This document shows positions 20,161 through 31,200 of a stretch of 64,000 nucleotides of DNA, piece after piece. Each line of letters begins with the position of its first letter. The first letter of the stretch is position 1. Position numbers and translations under genes: made by a program. Under the pieces are notes generated by a model. That model was not told where the DNA came from, ran no database searches, and was given only the letters and a program-made list of their open reading frames with translations. The DNA comes from Agrypnia vestita (Eukaryota; Arthropoda; Insecta; Trichoptera; Phryganeidae): contig JADDOH010010123.1 in assembly GCA_016648135.1 (NCBI GenBank), forward strand, positions 1-64,000, in the 5' to 3' direction.

Positions 20161-20647
20161 TGTCTACGGTGTTCTACGGCTTTCAGGAAGCGTCTGAAAC
20201 ATTCTAAAAACATCTACAAGAATCTAGAAGCCACGAGAATTGTCTCAACACTAGAAAAGGCCAGAAAGTACAGAGTACCTCGATACGCGGATATAAACAA
20301 TGGACCAGGCCGTGCGCGAGTTGTTTTAGCGCGCTTGACAGCGAAACAAAGAGAAGGCAGCCGCGGGCTGCGGAGTGGCCAATCGTGCGACAACTCAGGC
20401 GAATAATCTAGCAAAGTTCTTACGTAGCGAAATAAACCTAAGCGAATATTCTAGTGAATATTGAATAAAGTGTTAAAGCGATAATAATATGTCTATTTAC
20501 GAGTGATAAATTACGAAATAGTTTAATTTAAAGAATTGCCTTAAAATTAATAGTGTTAAGTGACGTAATTATACGTTAATAATTAATTTATCAATAATTA
20601 ATTTCCAGCGTTTTCCTTAATTCCTCCCGCAGCCACGACACGTGACA
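20161..20647 (+). mobile_element. Solo LTR (487 bp), Gypsy-like
   Basis: Runs TGTC...GACA with imperfect 5-bp flanks ATAAC (20156-20160) and ATAGC (20648-20652). It has a TATA-type sequence (gatataaac, about 20290) and aataaag polyadenylation signals (about 20465). Its 3' part matches, on the opposite strand, 36115-36205 and 36530-36600. It interrupts the LINE fragments on either side. No internal retroviral-type genes are present. Confidence 0.65.
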
Positions 20648-20689
20648 ATAGCGTTACAAATGACAATGCAATGATCCGGATACGAATGG

Positions 20690-20885
20690 AAAGTCATTAA
20701 GCCAACAAAAACCCGGAAATTACAATACTTTGGCCACATCCTGAGACATCCAGACTTATACTAGATCCTGCAACTCATTATTCAAGGCAAAAACGAAGGA
20801 CATCCTGGCTGACATGTGGCAATGGTTCGGCAGATCCGCGACCCAACTATTTGGAGCTGCTGCCTTCAAGATAATGGTGACAAGG
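20690..20885 (+). pseudogene. LINE C-terminal fragment, part 3
   Basis: The translation contains IKPTKTRKLQYFGHILRH, then LQLIIQGK, then WFGRSATQLFGAAA, the RTE-like C-terminal motif series (KTRKLEYLGHIMR, LLQLILQGK). Completes the split copy beginning at 18480. Confidence 0.75.
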
Positions 20886-21275
20886 AATCAATAAATTGAA
20901 AATAATAATTTTCAGGCGTATTCTAGTGTATATGTTAAATAATTCAGAACAATATATGGGGTATGAATCAAAGACAGTATATCAACAATAAAATTAATGC
21001 AGTCATCGAGGATTATTAACTTAGAATATACTGAATTCGAGATTTTACAGGAAATATAGTCAATAATATTATGGGAACGTGATTTTGCAAGGTATAGATA
21101 CATAAAATCTTCAATTCAGTACATTCTAAATTAGTAATCCTTGGTGACTGCATTCAAAACTTTTTTTAATACTGTTGCCTTTGCCTTTATACCACACATA
21201 TACTCGTATATATTAAAAAATATATTATTTAATATTCCACTTTAAAAATAGAGAGGTATCATTACCAGCTGCGAA

Positions 21276-22400
21276 ATCTATGTAGACTAAATATGTCACG
21301 AAACCTATGTATACTAAATATGTCACGAAATCTATGTATACTAAATATGTCACGAAATCTATGTATACTAAATATGTCACGAAATCTATGTATACTAAAA
21401 ATATGACACGAAATCTATGTATACTAAATATGTCACGAAACCTATGTTTACTAAATATGTCATGAAATCTATGTACACCAAATATGTCACGAAATCTATG
21501 TATACTAAATTTGTCACGAAATCTATGTATACTAAATATGTCACGAAATCTATGTATACTAAATATGTCACGAAATCTATATATACTAAATATGTTACGA
21601 AACCTATGTATACTAAATATGTCACGAAATCTATGTATACTAAATATGTCACGAAATCTATGTATACTAAATATGTCACGAAATCTATGTATACTAAATA
21701 TGTCACGAAACCTATGTTTACTAAATATGTCATGAAATCTATGTACACCAAATATGTCACGAAATCTATGTATACTAAATATGTCACGAAATCTATGTAT
21801 ACTAAATATGTCACGAAACCTATGTTTACTAAATATGTCACGAAATCTATGTATACCAAATACGTCACGAAATCTATGTATACTAAATATGTCACGAAAT
21901 CTATGTATACTAAATATGTCACGAAACCTATGTTTACTAAATATGTCACGAAATCTATGTATACTAAATATGTCACGAAATTTATGTATACTAAATATGT
22001 CACGAAATCTATGTTTACTAAATATGTCACGAAATCTATGTACACCAAATATGTCACGAAATCTATGTATACTAAATTTGTCACGAAATCTATGTATACT
22101 AAATATGTCACGAAATCTATGTCTACTAAATATGTCACGAAACCTATGTTTACTAAATATGTCACGAAATTTATGTACACCAAATATGTCACGAAATCTA
22201 TGTATACTAAATTTGTCACGAAATCTATGTATACTAAATATGTCACGAAATCTATGTATACTAAATATGTCACGAAACCTATGTTTACTAAATATGTCAC
22301 GAAATCTATGTATACCAAATATGTCACGAAATCTATGTATATCTATTAAATATGTCACGAAATCTACCTATACTAAAACAGTCACGGGAAGGACTGTACA
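21276..22400. repeat. 27-bp minisatellite, about 40 units, with higher-order pattern
   Basis: The unit is nine codons long (plus-strand frame MYTKYVTKS) and includes atgtcacgaaa. Because 27 is a multiple of 3, frames stay open on both strands (310 codons plus, 310 and 377 minus), but these are by-products and not genes. Variant units with cctatgttta start at 21441, 21711, 21819, 21927, 22143 and 22278, all spaced by multiples of 27. Two longer blocks repeat exactly 270 bp apart. Short indels occur near 21397 and 22340. Confidence 0.97.
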
Positions 22401-22689
22401 TAGTGTACATTCGAATGGACTATGCTAGAAACTCTCTTACATATGTAATCCATTCGAATATATGAAAGTAACTGATTTAGAACATAATATAATATATACA
22501 ACTTTAAAAAAACGATAATGCGTGAATGTTCTTACGGTGGAGTTTTACACGCAATTTTACTTCCTTCCTTCTCAAATAAAATCACTTTTGAATTGGAAAT
22601 ATGACTGATAAATGTAAAGTAACTTATATTATCAAATATCATAAATTCTTTAGCTTTGATACAAGAGAAATAAAATGATTAAGTATTCA

Positions 22690-23015
22690 GAATGTTCAAA
22701 ATTTTCAAGAACACAATACTGGGTTTTATCCCCTGGGGGACATCATTGACCATCGATAAATTTCATCCACAGATGGCAGTAGTAAAATACAACTCACATA
22801 ATGAAACAAGTTGTGCAAGGTTACATACAACTTCCAAATAGATGTGATAGTCTATCATTGGTGGAGTGGTGAACGTTACATTGTGTAAAATGATCACTTA
22901 AGCCTAACGTATGATAGGTCGTTAGCCCAACAAACACCCTAAATTTCAGACCTACTTTCCCATATAAAAGAAAGCTTCGTCTCTATGAGACATCTATAAT
23001 ATATCTTGATTAAAA
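22690..23015. repeat. MITE-like family M2, copy 2
   Basis: Begins with gttcaaaattttcaagaacac, contains gtgtaaaatgatcacttaagcc, and ends ttcgtctctatgagacatctata. Equivalent blocks occur at 28134-28342, 28681-28850 and 51905-52015. Confidence 0.65.
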
Positions 23016-23640
23016 TGATTAAGAGTTGCAAAAAAATTGATACAAACATTCCCTCCTAATTTAGTCTTCTATCAATTATGTTACAAATAGATCAACATTC
23101 ACTCTTGATTTGTTCAAACTGTGTACCTAATAGTTGTATGAAGTACTCTTGTTTAAGTAGATAACACCAGACGATAAAATTTAGCGATCAGTGTTACAAT
23201 AAAATTAAAAAATAGAACCATTTATCTTTAAATTGTTACTCAATTTCAAAACACTCGTGAATTAACTGTCAGGTAAATAAATAATTATAAGTCTTCGATT
23301 TTATCTCAGCTTCAGTTACTTTATATTTCACGCCGTGGCTCAGACTTCTAATGTAAGTTACTGCTGCGATGATTTCTTTGGCCATGATGGATTATTTCAG
23401 GATATGGACAAAATGGGTCAATTATTCGCAACACGACGCTTGGTTGATCTAATTATTCGACTCCAAACTCCACACTTGTGACACCAAATTAACCACTTCA
23501 TAAAAAAATATTCCAAACATGCAGGGGTGTACAATGGAAGGTTTTCCATACAACAAACATCTACAGTATAGTCATCTACTTTACGTAAATGTTGAAATGT
23601 CTAGCTAGTCGGAAAGAGTGTGAAAATCAATTACAAGATA
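23016..23640. other. AT-rich spacer
   Basis: No open frame with a recognisable domain and no repeat structure that I can name. Confidence 0.45.
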
Positions 23641-23644
23641 CCAC

Positions 23645-23664
23645 CACAACAAACAAACAAACAA

Positions 23665-23703
<39 letters not shown>

Positions 23704-23715
23704 AAACAAACAAAG
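23645..23715. repeat. CAAA/CAGA compound microsatellite
   Basis: Runs of aaac units, then seven or so agac units, then aaac again. The cysteine-rich minus-strand frames across it are spurious. Confidence 0.95.
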
Positions 23716-23797
23716 AGAGATAAATAAAGGCATGTAATAAAAGCATGCAAAAAAACTGAATTATGTACAGCTTGATTATGATGGTACATACCACTAT

Positions 23798-24582
23798 CAT
23801 CATCATTCTTGGCACTACAACCCTTGGTGGGTTTTGGCCTCCTCAATAATTTTCCTCCACTCATCTCGATCTAGTGCCAGCTCTCTCCAGTTCCGAAGCT
23901 CTAAGGCAGAGATGTCTTTGAGGATGTTGTCACTCCATCTTAATTTTGGCCTTCCTAAGCTCCTTCGCCCTATTGACCTTGAGTTCAGCAGGGACTTTGG
24001 TGCTTGATACTTGGACATTCTCTCCACATGACCCAGCCACCGAAGTCTTCCCAGTTTTATAAATGTTGTGACGTTTAGCTCCTTAAATAGAGTATAGAGC
24101 TCATTATTGTAACGTCTGCGCCAAAGTCCATTTTCTAGAACTGGTCCGAAGATACGCCTCAAAATTTTCCTTTCAAAAACGTTCAGTGCTCGCTCATTCC
24201 TCTCAGTTAGTACCCACGTCTCAGCTGCGTACGTGAGCACTGGCCTAATAAGCGTTTTGTACACTAATATCTTGGTGTTTCTGGACAGCAGTCTGGATTT
24301 TATCTGCTTTTGTAGGCGGAAAAAACAGCGATTTGCGCTCACTATGCGCTTCTGGATCTCCTCTGTAGTATTATTGTTGCTTGTTATCAGGGATCCTAGG
24401 TATGTAAATCTTGGTACCGTTTCAAAATTTTGACTTCCACACGAGAGAGTTGGGATTTGTTGGGTGCATCCTACGGCCATGTATTTGGTCTTCTGCTGGT
24501 TTACTATGAGACCCATGTTTTTGGCAGAACTTTCAAGATTTATGAAGGCATTACATAAAGCATCGGGAGTTTTCGCAATTAT
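23798..24582 (-). mobile_element. 5'-truncated RTE-like LINE with perfect 14-bp target duplication
   Basis: GTACATACCACTAT occurs at 23784-23797 and again at 24583-24596, immediately flanking the insertion. The 3' end (left) is a short ATGATGATG tail at 23798-23810. The 5' end cuts into the coding region just after the YADD position. This is the signature of target-primed reverse transcription and marks the copy as relatively young. Confidence 0.93.
23815..24582 (-). pseudogene. RTE-like LINE ORF2 C-terminal part, open frame
   Basis: The minus-strand frame is open for 266 codons (to 24615), but only codons from 24582 inward belong to the LINE; the first residues come from the target flank. 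It starts at MYIIAKTPDALCNAF, where the family usually has YADD just before, then TKYMAVG, YLGSLITSNN, VLTYAAETWVLTE, LRWLGHVERM, GRPKLRWSD and the terminal WRKIIEEAKTHQGL. Endonuclease and most of the reverse transcriptase are missing, so it is dead on arrival despite having no stop. Confidence 0.9.
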
Positions 24583-24743
24583 GTACATACCACTATGATA
24601 AACGCGAAAAATCACAATCCTAATGACACTTTATAAATAGTGAATTATAAATTGGACACCACCGCAAAACAATCATAAATATATTTAAATATGTATGTCC
24701 GATCAATGAGATCTCCAACCATGTTTTGCAACGAGTTTTACAA

Positions 24744-24870
24744 TACTATTGAGAAGAAAAATACAAACTTTGATGTCGCACATCTCTTTAACTATTGATA
24801 TTTTCGACTCATAATTAAGGCCGGAGTCCACCTCTAAAGTATTATGGACTAGCTCTGTTATACCCAATAC
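24744..24870 (-). repeat. Fold-back family FB, half copy B
   Basis: Only one arm is clear: caaactttgatgtcgcacat, actattgatattttcgactc, then ggactagctctgttataccc. It matches right arms of copies D and E. The opposite arm is missing or too decayed. Confidence 0.7.
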
Positions 24871-25440
24871 ATAGAGGTAAATAATCAAGATACTCTTTCT
24901 ACGAATTAATTTTTTAGGCAGGTATTGCATGTACCTACCTAAAAAAATAATGCCTATTAATTTAAAAAATACAATAATACTTAAAATGAATAAAAATTAT
25001 AATAACCATTTTGGAAATGCATTACATAACAAAGATGCACACTATATTATTAAAAATTAATAGTAGGTACGCAAACTGCTTACAAGCATTACGACAAATG
25101 ACGAATCATATATGACAAATGTACTTCACGTGTGCCTACAAAATCTACATAAATATAATTCTCGCTGCTTGTACGTCATACTTTTAATAGTGGCCTGCTA
25201 ATATGTACGAGTATGCTTTACGCACGCATATTAAGCAAGATTCAAATAATTATAATATATCATCGATGCCGCTTGTCTCGATATGAGAATATATTGTCTG
25301 CTAGAATATTCTGGTAGACAAAGATTTTTTTGCCCAGTATGTACGTCTGTGATTACCTAAAATTCATACTTAAATGTACTCACTGCACGGCGCGCACGCG
25401 CATGCTAGACAGATACCACTTACCATGTGTTCAAAAATAA
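24871..25440. other. AT-rich spacer
   Basis: No gene or named repeat recognised. Confidence 0.45.
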
Positions 25441-25474
25441 TTCAATTCTATTCTACCAGAATGTGTTTTTTTTC

Positions 25475-26070
25475 CTGTCATTATCGACGAAGGCCGAGCG
25501 AGGAGGTCGCTTTAGCATAAAATAATGCCAACCAGGCGGCGAACGTGCTGGGCCGATATGGACGCTTTTGCGCATAGAACGTCTCAGGGTATGTGGTGGG
25601 CCCCCCTCGTTGTCATTATCGACGAGTTTTCAATATTTTTAATGTTGTATGACTATTATTTCTGTAGTTTTTGTTTGGGTGGCTGTTTTGACTATCCCCT
25701 TCAAATCAGTTGTCTCAGTTTTGCCTAGAAGCTCACAAAACACTCACCTAATGAACAATTGGTCTGGAAATCAATCCCTGTCCAGAGAGACCACCAACTC
25801 AGTCCTATGTTTCATAGCAAAGCACTTAGCTGAAATTGAAAATGTATTGATTTACTGTACTCTGTTTACGCATCATATATTGTATTTGTTCATTTGTGGT
25901 GATCTGGGACCTACAGTGGGAACGAGCCCTAAAGTGGAAAGCGGGTCAACCAATCAGCGGTCGAGAACCGCGGCGCAGAGAAGGACGAGTGGGGGCTGGT
26001 TCAGACTTCTCGCGCTTCTTCCTACCATCTTAAAGAAGGAGAAGAGGAAGAAGAAGAAGATATAAGACAG
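25475..26070 (+). repeat. Unassigned repeat-like region
   Basis: 'gggccgatatggacgctttt' at 25552 resembles 'ggaccgatatggaagctttt' at 27892, so the two places share an undescribed repeat. The stretch ends in a (GAAGAA)n tract at 26035-26060, suggesting a retroelement tail. No protein domain identified in the frames at 25525-25728 and 25649-26065. Confidence 0.4.
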
Positions 26071-26344
26071 AAAATATAATGTATTTTTTACAAAGTGTTG
26101 ATAAGCATTTATGAAATATGTCTACAAAGTTACTATACTCCTTAGCAAATCTATATAGCTTGAGCAATTGTGAGAGAATTCTTAGTTTACCGTAGTAGAA
26201 AATATCTCTTGAACGTATATTGATGTGGGGTAGGTATACATACGTGGATTATTGTGTTTTAAGAGCGTTTTTTATTTAGAGTGTTTTAAAAATTTACGTA
26301 TTCGGTTTGAAGTTGACACACAGTGACCTCTATGTAGAATTCCT

Positions 26345-26670
26345 AAAGCAAACGTCATAAGCCGCAGCCATATCAGGATGCTTGAAGAACGTGATCAGGA
26401 AAAATAAACACGTGAATATCCAGAGTAAGGTACGGATTTACAAAACGTCAAGTCCAGAGCCGACGTATAAGATGGTTCTGGAACGACCATGTGTGCAGAA
26501 TGACAGACTCCAGAGCCGCAAAAGTAGCAAGAGATCAAGCACCCCAAGGAAACGGACCTCCAGGATAACCACCTAAAATATGAAGAGACAGCTGGCTGTC
26601 CAACTCCCAAGAGAACAATGTAGCAGCCACAACAGGTCAAAAAGCCTAGTCAAAGAAGAAGAAAGTTAAA
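26345..26670 (+). pseudogene. RTE-like LINE C-terminal remnant
   Basis: Reads LKNVIRKNKHVNIQSKVRIY in one frame, then RRWFWNDHVCRMTDSRAAKV and WLSNSQENN-like text in another, with a GAAGAA tail at 26657-26663. The same family as 13400-13835. Frameshifted throughout. Confidence 0.75.
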
Positions 26671-26722
26671 AGTTCACTGACGCGTTAGGAATGACGCTGT
26701 GGTAAAGAAATAAGCATTAGAT

Positions 26723-27420
26723 GTGGTCTTAAGCAGAATAGCGTCACGAATGTGCAATAATACGAATAACGTATTATTGCACATTCATGCCCAGGTAAAG
26801 CTCCTGGGAATCAACGTAGAGAAAGATCTAAGCCTTAGAAATCAAGTTAACAAAGCTTTCAGCGCTGGTTTCTATGGTTTAAGACGGATCAAGTCTGTAA
26901 GAAAAAGCCTTCCCCCAGACGCAGCAAAGTCACCGATTAGTGCGTACGTCATCTCGCGGCTGGACTATTGTAACTCAATATATGCAGGACAGCCTAGGAC
27001 TTGACAGACTTCAGTCAGTGATGAGTGCTGCGGCGAGGCTGATATTCAAGGCATTAAATTTCTCGCGGATATCCTCAATGCTGAAGCAGCTACATTGGCT
27101 TTGCCTGCCGGAGCGGATAAATTTCAAACTCTCTCTGATGGTGTACAAAAGTCTTCAAAGAAAAGCACCACGATATTTGATCAACCTCGGTCAGCTAAAT
27201 CGGAGGCACTCTGCAGGCTGGTAGTACCAAGGAGACCTGGAGCCACCAAGTTTGCGGAACGTGCTTTCAGCTTTGCGGGCCCAGCTATGTGGAATCAGCT
27301 GCCTCCAGTGCTGCGATCTATGGAGAACCAGGAACACTTCAAGAAGAGCCTAAAAACTCATTTTTTCGGGATGTCGCACCTGTAAAGCGCCCTTGAAGCG
27401 TCTCTTACGCATAAACGGCG
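26723..27420 (+). pseudogene. L2/CR1-like LINE C-terminal region and 3' end
   Basis: Three frames tile the C-terminus: KLLGINVEKDLSLRNQV and AYVISRLDYCNSIY (26723-27004), DRLQSVMSAAARLIF, LKQLHWLCLPERINFKLSLM (26997-27190), and FAGPAMWNQLPPVLRSM with LKTHFFGM (27190-27385). This order is diagnostic of L2/CR1-type elements. The 3' UTR text tgtaaagcgcccttgaag (27382) and ggcgttacataaatgaac also recalls L2 ends, followed by an ataaac tail. Two frameshifts. Confidence 0.88.
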
Positions 27421-28130
27421 TTACATAAATGAACATAAACATAAACAGTTAACAAATGTGACATTTTATTTAAAATCGTATTAAATATCACATTATAATA
27501 ATTTCGTTGTCTTCCCATATGTCTGTCTGTCTGCAACTTCGTCTGCCAGCAAACCCGAAGGCGGCGACGATAGCGATGTTGCCACCACCTCATGTGCGTG
27601 ACCCATTAAAAATACTGTACATATAGGACTTAGGCAAAGAAGCGAACCATATGTACCCAATAAAAAAATTCTAATTGTATTTTTCTTTTGTATATTATTA
27701 CTTTTCTTTATGTATTATGATTATGTATTCATGTATTTTCTCTTTTGAATAAAGACATATGTTAAGGCGGGGCCAGTGAATGGCTTTGTTCGAGCGGCCG
27801 TGCCACTTCGCAACGGTTTATATGGCTGGTGCGGTGCAACACGGTCCCGCTTGTTAGTTGAAAAAAATTTCAACCTGGAGACAATTGAGTAGGACCGATA
27901 TGGAAGCTTTTGCTCTTAGAGCGGTCCTGGTAAGCGGTGGGTAACATTCACTGTACCCATTAAAAAATTTATAGGGTGCGCAATATATTTTTTAATGAAT
28001 ATCCTTAACAAATTTTTCAAATGCATATTTTTCGCAAATTCCACATTTAACTCGTATGATAACATAAAATACAAAGATTTTTTAACGATTTTAAATGGTT
28101 AGGTATAGTCAAATCGCATTATGAGCACCT
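27421..28130. other. Mostly unassigned spacer
   Basis: Includes 27765-27950, a GC-richer block sharing 'ccgatatgga.gctttt' with 25552. Otherwise no recognised gene. Confidence 0.4.
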
Positions 28131-28133
28131 GCT

Positions 28134-28342
28134 AAAATAAATATTACAGTTCAGAATATTTTGAGTTTGTTCAAATCTTTCAGAACAGTGCTGGATTTAT
28201 GTCACAGAGACATTATTAATCAATTAATGTATATTATAGATATCTCACAGAGACGAAACTGTATTAATTATGGGAAAGTAGGTATAGAAGTCATTTGGGT
28301 GTAACAGGACTTATGACCTGTCTTTTTATTGGTTGGCTTAAG
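28134..28342 (+). repeat. MITE-like family M2, copy 3
   Basis: 28224-28342 (attaatgtatattatagata to ttattggttggctta) is the reverse complement of 28711-28830, with near-complete identity by eye. The preceding ttgagtttgttcaaatct is repeated in direct orientation at 28689. The pair forms a large inverted repeat with about 370 bp between arms. Confidence 0.85.
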
Positions 28343-28680
28343 TGATCACTTTACACAATTGTAACATTCGCCATTTCCACCCATGATAGAATATACCATG
28401 CTTATTCATTTTTTGGAAGTTGTATATATGTTCAAATTGCGTGAAGCTTTCATATATGAGTTGTAAGCGCCTTTTCCATGCGGCCTGTACAAAGCCATTT
28501 TCATTCCCCTAAATCCCCACAGATGTCGCTAATGAGAAAATCTACAATTGATTTACGGAATTTTGGGAGCAATATACTTTATTAATGTGTAATGAAATTC
28601 ATCCGAATACTTGCATTACACTAGGATACGCCAGGAAATATTATTTCCAATTTTTGTTAAATTCCTTTTTTACCAGTATT

Positions 28681-28850
28681 TACAATTCAGAATATTTTGA
28701 GTTTGTTCAAATCTTAAGCCAACCAATAAAAAGACAGGTCATAAGTCCTGTTACACCCAAATGACTTCTATACCTACTTTCCCATAATTAATACAGTTTC
28801 GTCTCTGTGAGATATCTATAATATACATTAATTAAATATTACAGTTTTAA
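28681..28850 (-). repeat. MITE-like family M2, copy 4
   Basis: The inverted partner of copy 3. It contains aagccaaccaataaaaagac, cccaaatgacttctatac and ttcgtctctgtgagatatct. The near-identity suggests a recent origin or gene conversion between arms. Confidence 0.85.
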
Positions 28851-29515
28851 ATTCATTTTATGCAAAATAAAACTTTCCTGGACCTATGAAGGTCTGTCTA
28901 CCTGTGAGGGTTTAAGATCCAATTGCATGTTAAAATGTCAGAATGCAGTCAGTTGGACGGACGGCAGATGAATTCGTGAGTCTAAAAGGAGGAAAATCAC
29001 AAAGCAGAGTGGATCAAACAGAGAGTGAACCAGGAAAGGAAACATTAACAAATTGAAGGGCTGGAAACAAAAGTGAAGTGGCTAATAATATACATAGGTC
29101 TAATAATAAATAATATCTGACGATTAATGTTAACCCTTACTAAACCGCGATAGAATATATCCATACGCAACCGTGTTGCCAGCTCGTGTTAATCAACATT
29201 TTTTTAGAGAGAAAGATAGGTACATCATTATTATTTATAATTAATGCAATTTCAATCATTTTAAAATGTTCATTTATACTACGGAAGTTACATATCCAAA
29301 TGAAGTTTTTTTTGCCAAAGAAAATACGAAAGTCAAAAAATATTTTAATATAATTGTTTTTGGAGCGGTGACTCCGCGAACTTGTTAAAGAAAAGCTAGT
29401 TAATTCAGAATGGCTATATCTAAAAATTCATTTTTACGTACAGTATCTGCACATTACAAACTTAAAAAGTGCTCCACTGAAAATTTTGTTTTTTGTTCAT
29501 TTCACAATTTTGCCC
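28851..29515. other. AT-rich spacer
   Basis: No recognised gene or repeat. Confidence 0.45.
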
Positions 29516-29516
29516 C

Positions 29517-29830
29517 TATACAGGATGTCTCATAGCTAGTAGCAAAAACTTTACAGGTGGATCCTGCCTAGATAATGAGTCGAAAATCTTGAAGCAACCA
29601 AGACTTTAATATCAATAGCTATGGAGATATGTAATATCAAAGTTTGCATTTTTTTCAATATTTCCGAATTATTTTGGGCAAAAGGTTGAACAATCATTGC
29701 AGTATCTTATGTTGAGTATGAAAAATTCAGTCGCTTCAATACAACTCAAATAAAATGATAAAAACCTTATAAAAATTATCGTTTTTAAATTTTTGCAAGG
29801 TATTTATTCGACATTGTTTTAATTAATCAT
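29517..29830 (+). repeat. Fold-back family FB, half copy C
   Basis: Left terminus TACAGGATGTCTCATAGCTA followed by the full left arm (gttgaacaatcattgcagta, tcgcttcaatacaactcaaa) to the centre near 29790. The right arm is lost; unrelated sequence follows. Confidence 0.85.
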
Positions 29831-30350
29831 CCTAAATTGTTATGGGCCGTTCTCGATGTTTCGATAGGGTTATGGAAACTACAAGGAATTCGGACAGTGC
29901 GTAAATTAGCATGCCGTTCAGAGACAATATATTTTTTAATAATTAAAGTGTTTTTGTAGAATTAGTGAATTTTGTCGAATTATTGTCATCCGGAATATAA
30001 ATCTTTCTACCAAATTTCAGAGCTCAAACCTTCAGGTCAAGAGGTGGCTAAATTACAGATTATAAAATTTTCCGGCTGATAGATAAATAAAGCTTAATAA
30101 AAGCGTGTAATCATTTATTTGAATGCGAATTTTTGAAAATATTTTTTTTAGTTAAGTAAAAATATTGCGCGTATTTGCGGAAGTATTAAAAGTACAGGCT
30201 CACCAGACTCTGGTAGATCCTTAGAGTAGAGTTTGTATATACTCTAAGGGTAGATCTCTCATGACTCACGGATAGGGATGGGTTCTCTTTGAGACAGGTA
30301 CTCACCAAGAAAGGTGGACTTGCATCAGTTAGTATACGTTAATAAATTAT
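29831..30350. other. Unassigned spacer
   Basis: AT-rich, with no supported feature. The short 'ggtagatc...' pair near 30205-30255 ('actctggtagatccttagag', 'actctaagggtagatctctc') is a small imperfect inverted repeat. Confidence 0.4.
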
Positions 30351-30354
30351 TCTG

Positions 30355-30820
30355 ATGTACCAGGCATACGTCAAGAGTAGAATAGGATATTTGATACCCT
30401 TCTGGGGAACCGGAAACAAAACTAACCTAAACAGACTCCAACGACAGCAAAACAAAATATTAAAAATGGTCTATGATCTGAAATACCGGACACCAACTGA
30501 AACTGTATACCGTATAACACAACAATTAAACATCGAAAGCATTACAAAAATCGAAACACTTAAAATCATTCACAGACTAGCAATTGGCGAAATACAAGAC
30601 GAAGACATAAAATTACACAAAATACACGAAAAACACCAACACAACACTAGAATGGCTCAAAACTACCACATAACACACGCCAAAACAAAAACAGGACAAT
30701 CCCGACTAATTTTGCAATGGATTTAAACTACACAATGACCTGCCACAACAGACCAAACAACTGACCACTGACAAATTCAAAACAGATGTGACAAAAATGC
30801 TAAAACTCGGCAAACTATAA
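30355..30820 (+). pseudogene. LINE C-terminal fragment
   Basis: The frame 30355-30726 gives YQAYVKSRIGYLIPFWG, then LQRQQNKILKMVYDLKYRTP, a jockey-superfamily-like region. A frameshift near 30715 moves the ending (GFKLHNDLPQQTKQL and FKTDVTKMLKLGKL) to another frame, with the stop at 30818-30820. A small hairpin, aaacctcttaggttt, lies at 30891-30905. Clade not assigned. Confidence 0.8.
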
Positions 30821-31035
30821 AAAAATGACTTTGTATCTTAATTATATTATTATTATTATTTTATATTGAATTATGTAAAAATGTTATCCATAAACCTCTT
30901 AGGTTTCTATTATATTTTAAATAAAATAAAAAATATAAAAAAACACAAAAACCATAAATAACAAAAAAATACGTCAACACGTATTATAAATATTTTATCT
31001 GTATTTATCCCAAGAAGAAAACCTAAATAAGGAAT

Positions 31036-31200
31036 ACAATACTGGGTTAGAGTAGCTTGTGGTGTAGTGGTTATGACGCTCGTCTAGTGACCTGGTGGTT
31101 GGTGGTTCGAGCCCCATTCCATGACACCGGAAAGTTAGTCCTATTTTCATAGCACAGGTTCTTAGCATAGTTTGAAAATAGCTCTTTCCCAATTATAATA
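31036..31200 (+). mobile_element. tRNA-derived SINE with LINE-like 3' hairpin
   Basis: Internal promoter boxes are clear: A box TGGTGTAGTGG (31060-31070) and B box GGTTCGAGCCC (31104-31114), spaced as in tRNA-derived SINEs. The 3' part forms a hairpin, CTATTTTCA (31141-31149) with TGAAAATAG (31173-31181). Its loop begins tagcacaggttctt, 12 nt of which (gcacaggttctt) are identical to the LINE 3' loop at 35149-35185. It ends ctctttcccaattataata. Transcription would be by RNA polymerase III; mobilisation would rely on a LINE. Confidence 0.8.
31141..31181 (+). ncRNA. SINE 3' stem-loop resembling LINE 3' loops
   Basis: Nine perfect pairs close a 23-nt loop containing GCACAGGTTCTT...TAGT. Stem sequence differs completely from the LINE examples, so the similarity lies in the loop. 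Confidence 0.65.

Noticed and set aside
21225..22428. Long open frames (up to 377 codons) on both strands suggesting a repeat protein
   Set aside because: They follow from a stop-free 27-bp tandem unit; three different frames are open at once and no start context or domain supports translation.
23627..23864. Cysteine-rich minus-strand frames
   Set aside because: Produced by the CAGA/CAAA microsatellite.
25525..26065. Possible host exons ending in a lysine-rich frame
   Set aside because: The lysine run is a GAAGAA tract typical of retroelement tails in this window, and no domain is present.
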